From positions 99,645 to 163,644 of the forward strand of contig JALHRD010000009.1 of assembly GCA_022841625.1 (NCBI GenBank): DNA of 64,000 bases, in the 5' to 3' direction. A program made the translations under genes and the position numbers. Below, one piece after another: positions 26,037 to 35,991 of the stretch. The notes below the pieces were generated by a model. That model was not told the DNA's origin. It saw only the letters and a program-made list of their open reading frames with translations, and made no database searches. Positions within the stretch are counted from its first letter, which is position 1. Each line of letters starts with the position of its first letter. The DNA is from Xanthobacteraceae bacterium. Its GTDB lineage: Bacteria; Pseudomonadota; Alphaproteobacteria; Rhizobiales; Xanthobacteraceae.

Positions 26037-26522
26037 TTAACGGTTGGTCGTTCCGCCTGGAGCGGTCGCGGCGGCCGGTGCGGGTGGCTCGTAATTCGGA
26101 TTGATCCAGCAGGCATGGACCCGCGCATTCAGCGCTGCTTCCGGCTGTTTTGGATCGGCGGGAGCTTGCCGAACCAAGCAGCGAAACGTCGCTGGGATAT
26201 GGCCGGCCGGGCAACCGAAGCGGTCATAAAGGTCGAGATGGCGGAACGCCGTATCGAGATCGTCCGACCACATCCAGCGCACCACCCGGCGGCCAAGCCA
26301 GACGCATTCAGGATGGGCGGCAGGACCGCTTAATGCTGCAGCCGCCTCGGCAAACTCATCGAGCTTCCGCTGGCCTTCCTTTTTTGCCTCTGCATCATCG
26401 GTTTTGGGACGGGGCGCGGCCTTCGGGTCTACACTTTGCGCCGACGCCATGTCGGTTGCCAACGGCAACAGCAGGGCCGCGCCCACAAGGACGGCGGCGA
26501 TACGCAGACTGGCGGTAACCAT
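26037..26522 (-). CDS. Periplasmic beta-(1,3)/(1,6)-glucan biosynthesis protein, NdvD-like
   Basis: The 161-residue protein has a signal peptide (about residues 1-29, cleavage near ASAQ-SVD), a charged region, and a conserved core with four Cys: PECVWLGRRVVRWMWSDDLDTAF, LYDRFGCPAGHI, ATFRCLVRQ and VHACWINPNY. In Bradyrhizobium a small gene of this kind between the glucan synthases is annotated as a beta-1,3/beta-1,6-glucan biosynthesis protein; I rely on memory for that link. It lies between the ndvB-like and ndvC-like genes, on the ndvB strand with a 204-base gap. The exact biochemical role is unknown. Confidence 0.7.
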   Translation of the reverse strand: MVTASLRIAAVLVGAALLLPLATDMASAQSVDPKAAPRPKTDDAEAKKEGQRKLDEFAEAAAALSGPAAHPECVWLGRRVVRWMWSDDLDTAFRHLDLYDRFGCPAGHIPATFRCLVRQAPADPKQPEAALNARVHACWINPNYEPPAPAAATAPGGTTNR

Positions 26523-26784
26523 GCTGACTCTGAGTGTTAGGCCGGTCGGGCCATGTACTATTACAAAGCGTTACATCGCGTGTTGCGGCTCACCCGCGAC
26601 AGCCAACTGCCCTAAAGCCGGGCCCCCTGTCGAGGGCGGTGTGATAACTTGATTAAAGCAGCGGACCGGCCGGCCGCCAATACGGCGGAACGAATAATTC
26701 CGTTGCCAATTTCAGAACCGGCCAGACCCGCGGCTTGGCAGCCTCGGGTCTGCCAGCTAAGCCCGGAACTAGGCGAAAAGGGCT

Positions 26785-28398
26785 ATGGGGATTCCCAGGA
26801 TGCGGATTGCGGCCTCACTGTTCGCGGTGGTTGCAGCCATGATCGTTGCAGTCTGGAGTTGGCTTGGCGCCGAGGTCCGGATGCCGGAATCGCCCATCGG
26901 GCAGGGCGGGCAGCTCGACTGCGTTTCCTATGCGCCGTTCCGCGGTGATCAAAACCCGCTGGGACCGGGCACCCTGGTCCTACCGGCGCAGATTGAAGCC
27001 GATCTCGCCCAGCTCAAGCCGCTGACCAATTGCATCCGCACTTATTCGATCGATCACGGGCTCGACAAAATCCCGGAGATCGCCCAGCGCCACGGCATGA
27101 AGGTGCTGCACGGGCTGTGGCTTTCCAGCCTGCCGGACCTCAACCGCCGCCAGATCGCCACCACCATCGAACTTGCCAACCGGTTTCCGGACACGATCGA
27201 GGCCATCATTGTCGGCAATGAGGTGCTGCTGCGCGGCGAGATGTCGGCGCCCGAGCTGGTCCGCACCATTGCCGAGGTCAAGGCCAAGGTACCGATGCGG
27301 GTGACCTATGCCGATGTATGGGAATTCTGGCTGCGGCATCGGGACCTGGCCGCCGCCGTCGACTTCATCACCGTGCATATCCTGCCTTATTGGGAGGATC
27401 ACCCGATCCCGGTCGGGCAGGCCGCGCGCCATGTCGATCTGATCCGCAAGCAGGTGGTGGCCGCGTTCCCAGGCAAGGAGATATTCCTGGGCGAATTCGG
27501 CTGGCCGAGTGCGGGACGGATGCGCGAGGGCGCGCTGCCGTCGCCGGTCAACGCAGCGCGGGTGCTGCACGAGGTGGTGGCGCTCGGTAAGCGCGAGAAC
27601 TACCGCGTCAACCTGATCGAAGCCTATGACCAACCCTGGAAACGCAAGCTGGAGGGAACGGTCGGCGGCTTCTGGGGTCTTTATGATGCCTATCATCGCC
27701 AGGCCAAGTTCGTCTGGGGCGGCGCGGTGTCGAACCATCCGCACTGGCGCTGGCAGGCTGGGGGCGGGATTGCGTTTGCCGCCTTGGTGTTCGCCGCCGC
27801 GCTCGCGGCGAGCTGGCGGCAATCGCCACCGGCGCGAGTTTGGTTCGCGGTCGGCGTCAATGCCGCGGTGTCCGGAAGTTTGATTGGTTGGACATTTGAA
27901 AATATTGCCATTGAAAGTCTGTCGGCGATCGACTGGATACGCTCGCTGTCCTGGGCGGCGGTAGCGTTCGCCGTGCCAATCATTGGGGCGGCGGCGATGG
28001 TCACGGGTGTAAAACCGCCCCGGTTCGCCGCCATGCTAGGACGTCGGGCCGGGGTCCCGGCGCATCCGATCGCTTTGGCGCTCGGCGCATTGCTGATCAT
28101 TCTGGTGGTGCTGGCGGTGCAGGCTGCGCTCGGTCTGGTGTTCAACCCGCGCTACCGCGACTTCCCATTTGCCGCCCTGACGGCGGCCGGGCTTCCTTTT
28201 GCAATCCTGATGACCGCCTGGCCTGCGCGGAAGGACATTCTGCCAAATGCCGAAACGGTGGCGGCGGCAACGCTCGCGCTTTGCGCTATCGTCATTGTTC
28301 TCAGTGAAAGTTTCGCCAATTGGCAGGCAGTGTGGTTCTGCGCCGGATTGCTCGGCCTGGGCGTTAGTCTGCTGCCGGGACGGGCCGCGCCAAACTGA
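26785..28398 (+). CDS. ndvC: NdvC-like beta-(1,6)-glucan synthesis protein (GH17 plus membrane domain)
   Basis: The 537-residue protein (about 58 kDa) has an N-terminal signal-anchor (residues 8-28), a GH17-like periplasmic domain with IIVGNEVLLRGEM and IFLGEFGWPSAG carrying the two catalytic Glu, and then about six membrane segments in the last 230 residues. There is no GT2 domain. This matches the B. japonicum NdvC type, where mutants lose the beta-(1,6) linkages of the cyclic glucan. A GH17 domain without a glucosyltransferase fits transglycosylation. It is transcribed divergently from the ndvD/ndvB genes across 262 bases that probably hold both promoters. Confidence 0.8.
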   Translation: MGIPRMRIAASLFAVVAAMIVAVWSWLGAEVRMPESPIGQGGQLDCVSYAPFRGDQNPLGPGTLVLPAQIEADLAQLKPLTNCIRTYSIDHGLDKIPEIAQRHGMKVLHGLWLSSLPDLNRRQIATTIELANRFPDTIEAIIVGNEVLLRGEMSAPELVRTIAEVKAKVPMRVTYADVWEFWLRHRDLAAAVDFITVHILPYWEDHPIPVGQAARHVDLIRKQVVAAFPGKEIFLGEFGWPSAGRMREGALPSPVNAARVLHEVVALGKRENYRVNLIEAYDQPWKRKLEGTVGGFWGLYDAYHRQAKFVWGGAVSNHPHWRWQAGGGIAFAALVFAAALAASWRQSPPARVWFAVGVNAAVSGSLIGWTFENIAIESLSAIDWIRSLSWAAVAFAVPIIGAAAMVTGVKPPRFAAMLGRRAGVPAHPIALALGALLIILVVLAVQAALGLVFNPRYRDFPFAALTAAGLPFAILMTAWPARKDILPNAETVAAATLALCAIVIVLSESFANWQAVWFCAGLLGLGVSLLPGRAAPN

Positions 28399-28741
28399 GA
28401 ACAAGCAGCGCCGCCGCAAGCCCGGCGAGATCGGTATTGTGCAAGACCAGGCCAAATCCAATGGCCGCAAGCGCCAGCGTCATCAGCAGGAGCGAGGGCC
28501 GGATCAGGTTGAGTGCGGCCGCGATCAGTGCGACCCAGCCGAACACACCATGATTGTACAGCGCAATCGTGGTCCGGAACGTGGTGCATAGCCAGCTTTG
28601 CAAACCGCCCTGGCAGGCCAGCGACACCGGCGCGAATTCGATGGCAAGATAGCGCAGATACAAGGCCTCGCCGATCGCCAGAAACCCGACGATCAGGAGC
28701 CAGTTGGTTTGCCGCGCGGTCGGAAAGAACGTTGTCTGCAT
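28364..28741 (-). CDS. Small four-segment membrane protein
   Basis: The 125-residue product starts at ATG 28741; the frame is open further upstream but that part overlaps the next gene out of phase and looks like shadow. It has four hydrophobic segments and two Cys (SLACQGGLQSWLC) that would face the periplasm, with a long tail segment LLLMTLALAAIGFGLVLHN. The last 35 bases overlap the 3' end of the convergent ndvC-like gene. I do not recognise the family; the Cys spacing vaguely recalls small thiol-redox membrane proteins, but that is weak. Confidence 0.6.
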   Translation of the reverse strand: MQTTFFPTARQTNWLLIVGFLAIGEALYLRYLAIEFAPVSLACQGGLQSWLCTTFRTTIALYNHGVFGWVALIAAALNLIRPSLLLMTLALAAIGFGLVLHNTDLAGLAAALLVLSLARPVPAAD

Positions 28742-28787
28742 TGTCCTGCCGACTATGCCGCCAACAATTTCCCGAAGCAAATCGCGC

Positions 28788-29624
28788 TCAGGGACGCGGC
28801 GCCACGCTCGGGCGTGCTTTGGGAGCAGGCTGCTGCTGTGGCGCCGCCGCTGCCGGCCGGCGCGGGACGGGCGGCGGTTCAGGCGCAACCAATGCCAATG
28901 GCTGGCCTTCAAACGCGACCAAGCGGCAATAGCGCTTGGCGGCAGCCAGTGCGTTGCAGATCCGTTTCGCGGGCTCGACTTCGGTCAGCGGACCGATTAC
29001 GAGTCGGAGGTCGGGCGATCGGGTCCGGTTATTCTCCTGAACTGTCACAATCGGGTGCAGACCGTCGAACAAACCGGGATGGGTCGCCGTGATGACGGTC
29101 CATAGCGAGCGCAGCCCGTCGAAACTGGTGGCGCTGCCGACATCCACGCCGGCCGCAGGCCGCGCCTGCAAGGCTTCCAGTTCGCCGGGTGGAGCGGCGG
29201 CCCGGTTCGGCGTTTCCGGTGACGGTCGGGTTGGTGGCGGCAAGGCGGCAAGGGTTTTTGGCGGCGGCTCGGTCGCGGGAGGCGGTTGAGCGGCCTGCCG
29301 CCGGATCGACCCGGTGACATCCTCCAGTCCGCGTTCGAGCGCTGACAGGCGGATCAGCAATTGCTCGCGATCACTGCTGAGGGCGCGCGCGATCTCGATT
29401 AGACGATTGCTTTCCTCCTCCAATGTGGCCAAACGCGTCTGCATCCCGGCGCGCTCGGCCATGGCCTCTGCCTTGCTGAAATCGGTGGCGCCGTTCGCGC
29501 TGGTGCCCGTTAACGCCGAAACCAGACGTTGCTGCCCGTGGTCGGACGTCGCAGCGATCACCGCGAGCAGCATCGCAGCCAGTGCCGCCGCGCCCCACCC
29601 TGCCAACCGGATAAATTTTTGCAT
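28788..29624 (-). CDS. Membrane-anchored coiled-coil, proline-rich protein with SPOR-like region
   Basis: The 278-residue protein has one N-terminal membrane anchor (about residues 8-26), a predicted coiled coil (about 55-110, with heptad-like [19 protein letters not shown] and [15 protein letters not shown]), a Pro-rich spacer (111-155), and a C-terminal alpha/beta region ([35 protein letters not shown]) that resembles a SPOR peptidoglycan-binding domain. A Pro-rich tail ends it. Proteins of this kind tether to the cell wall. It is divergent from glmU, 124 bases away, and 46 bases upstream of the small membrane protein gene. The role is inferred only from architecture. Confidence 0.7.
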   Translation of the reverse strand: MQKFIRLAGWGAAALAAMLLAVIAATSDHGQQRLVSALTGTSANGATDFSKAEAMAERAGMQTRLATLEEESNRLIEIARALSSDREQLLIRLSALERGLEDVTGSIRRQAAQPPPATEPPPKTLAALPPPTRPSPETPNRAAAPPGELEALQARPAAGVDVGSATSFDGLRSLWTVITATHPGLFDGLHPIVTVQENNRTRSPDLRLVIGPLTEVEPAKRICNALAAAKRYCRLVAFEGQPLALVAPEPPPVPRRPAAAAPQQQPAPKARPSVAPRP

Positions 29625-29748
29625 GTTTATTACTCGCCAGCGCCGCCCAAGCCTGCGAATCAGCCCATTGAAAACATTAGCAGAATCCGATCAATCTCGC
29701 TGCCGACTCGTGCCATTATACGGTCGGAACTGTCGCTTCGGAGATTTC

Positions 29749-31125
29749 ATGGTCGATCGAACACGTCCGCGAACCTGCTTGGCAGTCGTGCTGGCGGCCG
29801 GCGAGGGCACGCGCATGCGCTCGGCGCTTCCCAAAGTTCTGCATCGCATCGCCGGGCGCAGCTTGCTCGCGCATGTGCTGGCGGCGGTGCAGGCGGCCGG
29901 CGGATCGTCGGTCGCAGTGGTCGTCGGCCCCGACGCCGATGCCGTCAGCACCGAAGCCAAACGGAACGCAGCCGCGGCAGAGATCCATATTCAGAGTGAA
30001 CGGCGCGGCACGGCCCATGCGGTACTGGCGGCTAAGGGCGCGTTGACGCGCGGGGCCGACGACGTGCTGGTGATTTTCGGCGACACGCCGCTGATCCGGC
30101 CGCAGACGCTTTTGCAAATGCGCGATGCGCTGGCCAAGGGCGCGGCGGTGGCGGTGCTTGGATTCCGGCCGAAGGAGCCGACCGGCTACGGGCGTCTGGT
30201 CATGGATGGCAATAATCTGGTCGCCATTCGGGAAGAACTCGATGCAACGCCGGCCGAACGCGCCATTGATCTATGCAATGGCGGGCTGATGGCCTTTGCC
30301 GGCGCGACCGCATTGTCGATTCTCGAAAAGATCGGCAATGATAACCGCAAGGCTGAATTCTACCTGACCGATGCGGTGGCGATCGCCCGGACCATGAAAC
30401 TCAAATCAGTCGTGATCGAGACCGAGGAGGATGACGTGCGCGGCATCAACACCAAGGCCCAACTCGCGGAGACCGAAACCGCGCTCCAGCAGCGCCTGCG
30501 CAAGGCGGCGATGGAGGCGGGCGTTACACTGGTTGCGCCGGAGACGGTGTTCCTTGCAACCGACACTAAATTCGGTCGCGATGTGGTGGTCGAACCCTTT
30601 GTGGTGTTCGGCCCGGGCGTTACGGTCGAGGACAACGCGGTGATCCGCTCGTTTTCGCATCTCGATCAGGCCCATGTCGGTCGCGGCACATTGGTCGGGC
30701 CCTATGCGCGGCTGCGGCCCGGCGCGAAACTCGGCGCCGATGTACACATCGGCAATTTCGTCGAGATTAAAGAGTCGATAATCGAAGACGGCGCCAAGGC
30801 CAATCACCTGGCTTATATCGGCGACGCCCGCCTCGGCGCCGGTTCGAATTTCGGCGCCGGCGCCATCGTGTGCAATTATGACGGCGCCGCCAAATATCGT
30901 ACCGATATCGGCAAGGGTGCCTTCATCGGTTCGAATGCCGCGCTGGTGGCGCCGGTATCGATCGGCGACGGCGCTTATGTGGCAACCGGTTCGGTCATTA
31001 CCGACGACGTGCCGGCCAATGCGCTGGCGATCGCGCGCGAACGCCAGGTGGTTAAAGCCGACGGCGCTTCCCGCATCTGGGCGATCAAAGCGGCTGCCAA
31101 AGCCAAGTCCGGAGCGAAGAAATAG
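29749..31125 (+). CDS. glmU: Bifunctional GlcNAc-1-P uridyltransferase / glucosamine-1-P acetyltransferase
   Basis: GlmU makes UDP-GlcNAc, the precursor of peptidoglycan and LPS. The 458-residue protein starts at ATG 29749 with GGAG upstream. The N-terminal Rossmann domain has [22 protein letters not shown] (about residues 12-33), the FGDTPLI strand and the NGGLMAFAG loop. The C-terminal left-handed beta-helix contains hexapeptide repeats through [15 protein letters not shown] and [17 protein letters not shown], with the ends needed for acetyl-CoA binding. Length is normal. glmS follows on the same strand, so the two steps that make GlcNAc units are linked here. Confidence 0.97.
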   Translation: MVDRTRPRTCLAVVLAAGEGTRMRSALPKVLHRIAGRSLLAHVLAAVQAAGGSSVAVVVGPDADAVSTEAKRNAAAAEIHIQSERRGTAHAVLAAKGALTRGADDVLVIFGDTPLIRPQTLLQMRDALAKGAAVAVLGFRPKEPTGYGRLVMDGNNLVAIREELDATPAERAIDLCNGGLMAFAGATALSILEKIGNDNRKAEFYLTDAVAIARTMKLKSVVIETEEDDVRGINTKAQLAETETALQQRLRKAAMEAGVTLVAPETVFLATDTKFGRDVVVEPFVVFGPGVTVEDNAVIRSFSHLDQAHVGRGTLVGPYARLRPGAKLGADVHIGNFVEIKESIIEDGAKANHLAYIGDARLGAGSNFGAGAIVCNYDGAAKYRTDIGKGAFIGSNAALVAPVSIGDGAYVATGSVITDDVPANALAIARERQVVKADGASRIWAIKAAAKAKSGAKK

Positions 31126-31228
31126 CGATTAGGCTTAATTCTCGCTTGATTTCAGGCGCTTGTGCGATTTATGCCAAGTACACATCTTCTGACGTATTGT
31201 CCCGGTCGGAGAGACAGGAATTCAATCA

Positions 31229-33055
31229 ATGTGCGGAATTGTCGGAATTCTCGGCCGCGAGCCGGTCGCGGTGCAATTGGTCGATGCGCTCAAGCGGCTG
31301 GAATATCGCGGCTATGACTCCGCCGGCGTCGCGACGCTGGAAGCCGGGCGCCTGACGCGCCGGCGCGCCGAAGGCAAGTTGCGCAATCTTGAAATCAAGC
31401 TCGGCGACAGCCCGCTCAAAGGCACGATTGGTATCGGCCACACCCGCTGGGCGACCCATGGCCGTCCGACCGAGAGTAACGCCCATCCCCATGCCACCGA
31501 CCGCCTTGCCGTGGTTCATAACGGCATCATTGAAAATTTCCGCGAACTGCGCGAAGAACTCGAAAAGGATGGCGCAAAATTCGGCTCGGAGACCGACACC
31601 GAAGTCGTCGCTCATCTGGTCAGTCGCGAAATGAAAAATGGCCGTTCGCCGGCCGATGCGGTGGCGGCGTCGCTGCCCCGGCTGCGCGGCGCCTTCGCGC
31701 TCGCGTTCCTGTTCGACGGCGAGGAAAACCTGCTGATCGGCGCGCGCAAGGGTTCCCCGCTGGCGATCGGCTATGGCGATGGCGAAATGTATCTCGGCTC
31801 CGACGCCATCGCGCTCGCGCCATTCACCGACACCGTAGCCTATCTCGAGGATGGCGATTCGGTGGTGATCTCGCGCACCAGCGTTGACATCCGCGACGCC
31901 AAAGGCTCGCAGGTCAAACGCGCAAAGCACAAGGCGCCGCCGTCGTCGTTCCTGGTCGACAAAGGCAATCATCGCCATTTCATGGCGAAGGAAATTCACG
32001 AGCAGCCTGAAGTCGTCGGCCATACGCTCGCGCATTATCTCGATATGGCGGCGGAACGGATCGCGCTGCCGGTCAAACTGCCGTTCGATTTCAAGAATCT
32101 CGAACGGATCTCGATCGCGGCCTGCGGCACGGCCTATTACGCCGGCCTGGTGGCGCGCTATTGGTTTGAGCGCTTTGCGCGCCTGCCGGTTGAAATCGAT
32201 GTCGCGTCCGAATTCCGCTATCGCGAAGCGCCGTTGAGTCCCAACGGTTTGGCGATTTTCATATCGCAATCGGGTGAAACCGCCGACACGCTGGCGACGT
32301 TGCGCTATGCCAAGGAACACAAACAGCACGTGCTTTCGGTGGTCAACGTGCCGACCTCGACCATTGCACGCGAGAGCGATGTCGCGCTGCCGACCTTGGC
32401 CGGCCCCGAGATCGGCGTGGCTTCGACCAAGGCATTCACCTGTCAGCTGGCGGTGCTGGCATGTATCGCAATCGCCGCCGGCCGGGCGCGCGGCGTGCTG
32501 TCGGAGGAAGACGAGCGCAAACTGGTGCGCGCGCTGATCGAAGTGCCGCGGCTGATGGCCGAAGCGCTCAAGCTTGAACCGACGATCGAGCATTTTGCGC
32601 GCGATCTCGCCAAGTGCCGCGATGTGCTCTATCTCGGCCGTGGCACCAGCTATCCGCTCGCGCTCGAAGGCGCGCTCAAACTCAAAGAAATCTCTTACAT
32701 CCATGCCGAAGGCTATGCGGCGGGCGAACTCAAGCACGGACCGATTGCCTTGATCGACGAGACCATGCCGGTGATCGTGATTGCACCGCACGATCGCGTG
32801 TTCGACAAGACCCTCTCCAATATGCAAGAAGTGGCGGCGCGCGGCGGCAAGATCATCCTGGTGACCGACCCCACCGGTGCCCGCGAGGCCCATGTCGATC
32901 CGCTGATTAAACTCACATTGCCGGAAATGCCGGCGACGGTGACGCCTTTGGTTTACGCCATTCCGGTGCAGTTGATCGCCTACCACACCGCGGTGGTATT
33001 GGGCACCGACGTCGATCAGCCGCGCAACCTCGCCAAGTCAGTCACGGTTGAATAG
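31229..33055 (+). CDS. glmS: Glutamine--fructose-6-phosphate aminotransferase (isomerising)
   Basis: GlmS converts fructose-6-phosphate and glutamine to glucosamine-6-phosphate, the first step of the hexosamine pathway. The 608-residue protein is full length. The N-terminal nucleophile is Cys2 in MCGIVGILG; the glutaminase domain also shows YRGYDSAG and IGHTRWATHG. Two SIS (sugar isomerase) domains follow (FISQSGETADTL, and GRGTSYPLALEGALKLKEISYIHAEGYAAGELKHGPIALID), and the end DQPRNLAKSVTVE is the canonical C-terminus. It lies 103 bases after glmU, with no sign of a glmS ribozyme in that gap. DUF502 and recG genes follow. Confidence 0.98.
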   Translation: MCGIVGILGREPVAVQLVDALKRLEYRGYDSAGVATLEAGRLTRRRAEGKLRNLEIKLGDSPLKGTIGIGHTRWATHGRPTESNAHPHATDRLAVVHNGIIENFRELREELEKDGAKFGSETDTEVVAHLVSREMKNGRSPADAVAASLPRLRGAFALAFLFDGEENLLIGARKGSPLAIGYGDGEMYLGSDAIALAPFTDTVAYLEDGDSVVISRTSVDIRDAKGSQVKRAKHKAPPSSFLVDKGNHRHFMAKEIHEQPEVVGHTLAHYLDMAAERIALPVKLPFDFKNLERISIAACGTAYYAGLVARYWFERFARLPVEIDVASEFRYREAPLSPNGLAIFISQSGETADTLATLRYAKEHKQHVLSVVNVPTSTIARESDVALPTLAGPEIGVASTKAFTCQLAVLACIAIAAGRARGVLSEEDERKLVRALIEVPRLMAEALKLEPTIEHFARDLAKCRDVLYLGRGTSYPLALEGALKLKEISYIHAEGYAAGELKHGPIALIDETMPVIVIAPHDRVFDKTLSNMQEVAARGGKIILVTDPTGAREAHVDPLIKLTLPEMPATVTPLVYAIPVQLIAYHTAVVLGTDVDQPRNLAKSVTVE

Positions 33056-33089
33056 CGCTGGTTAAGATGCGTGCGATGAACGTCAGGGC

Positions 33090-33872
33090 ATGAGCAACAC
33101 CGAACAGAACCAACACGGCCAGCCCGCGTCCGCCGACGCGAATGTCGCCGAGCCGTTTCATCAGAGCATCGCCGGCCGCATCCGGAACTATTTTCTCACC
33201 GGACTGATCCTGGTCGGCCCGCTCTACATTACCTTCAGCCTTACATGGTGGTTCATCACCTGGGTCGACGACATCGTGCGGCCGGTCATTCCGGCGACCT
33301 ATCGTCCCGAGACCTATCTGCCGTTCCATCTCCCCGGACTGGGCCTGATCATCGCCTTCACCACATTGACGCTGCTCGGGTTCCTGACCGCCAATTTGGT
33401 CGGACGCAAGCTGATCGAATTCGGCGAACGCATTCTCAACAGCATGCCGATTGTTCGGCCGCTCTATCGCAATCTCAAGCAGATATTCGAGACGTTGTTC
33501 TCGAAATCGGGATCAAGCTTCCGCCGTGTCGGCTTGGTCGAGTTTCCGGCGCCTGGCATGTGGTCGGTGGTGTTCCTGTCGCAACCGCCGAGCCCGGATG
33601 TCGCCAGCCGGCTGCCCGCGACCGAGCACGTTTCGGTGTTTCTGCCGTGTACGCCGAACCCGACGACCGGTTTCTTCTTCTATGTGCCGCGGCGCAACGT
33701 CATCGATCTCGACATCACCGTCGAAGCCGCGATGACACTCGTCATATCCGCTGGCATCGCGCAGCCCAATGGGGCCAGCCAGCAGCAGAAGCTCGCCGCC
33801 TTGGCCGATGCCGCGCGAATGGCGCAGGCGGCGCAAACGCCACGCGTGCCGCCGCCATCATCCGCCCCGTAA
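33090..33872 (+). CDS. DUF502 family inner-membrane protein
   Basis: The 260-residue protein has two membrane segments (about residues 34-58 and 80-103) around a short loop, followed by a soluble domain with the DUF502 signatures VRPLYRNLKQIFETLFS, RRVGLVEFPAPGMWSVVFLSQ and VFLPCTPNPTTGFFFYVPRRNVIDLDITVEAAMTLVISAG. The function is not known; the family is common in Proteobacteria next to recG and glmS. The C-terminus is a Gln/Ala/Pro-rich tail. The stop codon at 33870-33872 directly abuts the stop codon of the convergent recG gene with no gap, so there is no room for separate terminators. Confidence 0.9.
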   Translation: MSNTEQNQHGQPASADANVAEPFHQSIAGRIRNYFLTGLILVGPLYITFSLTWWFITWVDDIVRPVIPATYRPETYLPFHLPGLGLIIAFTTLTLLGFLTANLVGRKLIEFGERILNSMPIVRPLYRNLKQIFETLFSKSGSSFRRVGLVEFPAPGMWSVVFLSQPPSPDVASRLPATEHVSVFLPCTPNPTTGFFFYVPRRNVIDLDITVEAAMTLVISAGIAQPNGASQQQKLAALADAARMAQAAQTPRVPPPSSAP

Positions 33873-35972
33873 TCATCCCGCCCGGATCAAGCGGATCGCC
33901 TCGTCGCGGCCGAACACATAGAGCAAATGGCGAAGCGCCTCACCGCGCTCGGTCGCGAGCGTGGGGTCGCGCGCCAGAATGAGTTGCGCGTCGTCGCGGG
34001 CGGCCGCCAGCAGGCCGCCATGGCTTTCAATCCGGGCAATGCGAAATCCCGGCACGCCCGATTGGCGCGTGCCGAGCACGTCGCCTTCGCCGCGCAGCCG
34101 CAAGTCCTCCTCGGCGATCCGAAAACCGTCTTCGGTCTGGCGCATGATTTCGAGGCGGGCCTTGGCGGTTTCGCCAAGCGGCGCGCGATAAAGCAACAGA
34201 CAGGTTGAGCGCGCCGAACCACGGCCGATCCGGCCGCGCAATTGATGGAGTTGTGCGAGGCCAAAGCGTTCGGCGTGCTCGATCACCATGATCGACGCTT
34301 GCGGAATGTCGACGCCGACTTCGATCACCGTGGTCGCGACCAGCAGCCTGGTCTCGCCGGCGGCGAAACGCGCCATGGCGGCGTCCTTTTCAACGCCTTT
34401 CATGCGGCCATGGACCAGATCGGTCCAGGCGCCGAACGTCTGTTTGAGTTCGGCAAAGCGCTCCTCGGCGGCGGCAAGGTCGATCTTTTCGGATTCCTCG
34501 ACCAGCGGACAGATCCAGTAGACCTGGCGGCCTTCCTTAAGCGCGCGGCCGACCGCTTCGGTCACCTCGCCGAGTCGATCGGCCGGTAACGTGCGGGTAT
34601 CGATCGGCTGCCGGCCGGCCGGCTTTTCGCGCAGTTCCGAAATATCCATGTCGCCGAAATAGGTCAGTACCAGCGTGCGCGGGATCGGGGTCGCGGTCAT
34701 CACCAGCATGTCGACCGCTTCGCCTTTTTTCGCCAATGCGAGCCGCTGGTGAACGCCGAAACGATGCTGCTCGTCGACAATCGCCAGGCCGAGATCGCGA
34801 AACGCCACATCCTCCTGGAACAGCGCATGCGTTCCGACCAGAAGCTCGATCTCGCCTTGCCGCAATCGTTCGAGCATGGCGTCACGTTCGCGGCCGCGCT
34901 CGCGGCCGGTCAAAATCGCCAAGGTCATGCCGGCGGCCTGCGCCAGCGGCGCAATGGTGCCGAAGTGCTGCCGCGCCAGGATTTCGGTCGGCGCCATCAA
35001 GGCCGCTTGCCGGCCACCTTCGATCACGGCGGCGGCGGCATTGAGCGCCACCACGGTCTTGCCGGAACCGACGTCGCCTTGCAGCAGCCGCAGCATGCGC
35101 TCGGGCTTGGCGAGATCGGCGGCGATGTCGTCGATGGCGCGCGTTTGCGATAACGTCAGCGAATAGGGTAGGGCCGCGATCAATTTGCGGCGCAGTTCGC
35201 CGGTGCCCGGCGTCGCGCGACCGAGCGGCCGGCGAATATGTGCGCGCAGTAGCGCCAGGGCAAGCTGTCCGGCCAGGAGTTCGTCATAGGCGAGCCGCGT
35301 CCAGGCCCGGCTGGTCGGCACGACATCGTCAGGCGTTGCCGGGCGATGCAACGTCCTCAACGCCTGCGCAAAGCTTGGAAACTGTTCGCGCGCGAACCAG
35401 GTCGGTTCTTGCCATTCCGGCAATTCGCGCAGTCGTTGCAACGCGGCTTCGACGGCTTTGCGCACCTGGTTGAGACTGAGCCCTTCGGTCAATGGATAGA
35501 CCGGTTCGATCAGCGGCAGGCTGGCGAGACCGGCATCGTCGACCACGCGGTCGGGATGCACGATCTGCAACATGCCGTCATAAAGCCCGGTGGTGCCAGA
35601 CACATAGCGGCGTTCGCCAACCGGCAAGAGCTTTTCGAGATAGTCGCGCCGCGCATAGAAGAACGTCAGGATCAGTTCGCCGGTCTCGTCGCTGGCATAG
35701 ATCTGATAGGGCACGCGCGGCCGGTTCGGCGGCGAAGGCCGATGCCGATCGATGGTCACCGCCACCGTCACCACGCTGCCCGGAACCACATCCTGCAATT
35801 TCGGTCGCGCGCGCCGATCGATGATCCCGGTTGGCAGATGGAACAACAGGTCGAGCAGCCGCGCTTCGTCCTCGCGACCGAGCAGGCGGCGATAAAGCCG
35901 CTCGACCTTGGGCCCGACGCCCGCCAGCGTGGTCAGCCCACCAAACAGCGGATTGAGCCGGTTCGGACGCAT
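33873..35972 (-). CDS. recG: ATP-dependent DNA helicase RecG
   Basis: RecG reverses stalled replication forks and processes Holliday-type junctions. The 699-residue protein has the wedge/OB domain at the N-terminus (LTTLAGVGPKVERLYRRLL ... LLDLLFHLPTGIIDRR), then the superfamily 2 helicase core: GDVGSGKTVVALNAAA (Walker A, motif I), DEQHRFGVHQRLALA (motif II), MTATPIPRTL (III), VEVGVDIPQASIMVIEHAERFGLAQLHQLRGRIGRG (V-VI). Length and C-terminal YVFGRDEAIRLIRAG are normal. A GlcG-family gene lies 19 bases upstream on the same strand and may be cotranscribed. Confidence 0.98.
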   Translation of the reverse strand: MRPNRLNPLFGGLTTLAGVGPKVERLYRRLLGREDEARLLDLLFHLPTGIIDRRARPKLQDVVPGSVVTVAVTIDRHRPSPPNRPRVPYQIYASDETGELILTFFYARRDYLEKLLPVGERRYVSGTTGLYDGMLQIVHPDRVVDDAGLASLPLIEPVYPLTEGLSLNQVRKAVEAALQRLRELPEWQEPTWFAREQFPSFAQALRTLHRPATPDDVVPTSRAWTRLAYDELLAGQLALALLRAHIRRPLGRATPGTGELRRKLIAALPYSLTLSQTRAIDDIAADLAKPERMLRLLQGDVGSGKTVVALNAAAAVIEGGRQAALMAPTEILARQHFGTIAPLAQAAGMTLAILTGRERGRERDAMLERLRQGEIELLVGTHALFQEDVAFRDLGLAIVDEQHRFGVHQRLALAKKGEAVDMLVMTATPIPRTLVLTYFGDMDISELREKPAGRQPIDTRTLPADRLGEVTEAVGRALKEGRQVYWICPLVEESEKIDLAAAEERFAELKQTFGAWTDLVHGRMKGVEKDAAMARFAAGETRLLVATTVIEVGVDIPQASIMVIEHAERFGLAQLHQLRGRIGRGSARSTCLLLYRAPLGETAKARLEIMRQTEDGFRIAEEDLRLRGEGDVLGTRQSGVPGFRIARIESHGGLLAAARDDAQLILARDPTLATERGEALRHLLYVFGRDEAIRLIRAG

Positions 35973-35991
35973 GCGATGCCCTGTGCGCGCC

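Noticed and set aside
31126..31228. A glmS ribozyme between glmU and glmS
   Set aside because: The 103-base gap is too short for that ribozyme and shows none of its conserved core; the ribozyme is mainly known from Gram-positive bacteria.
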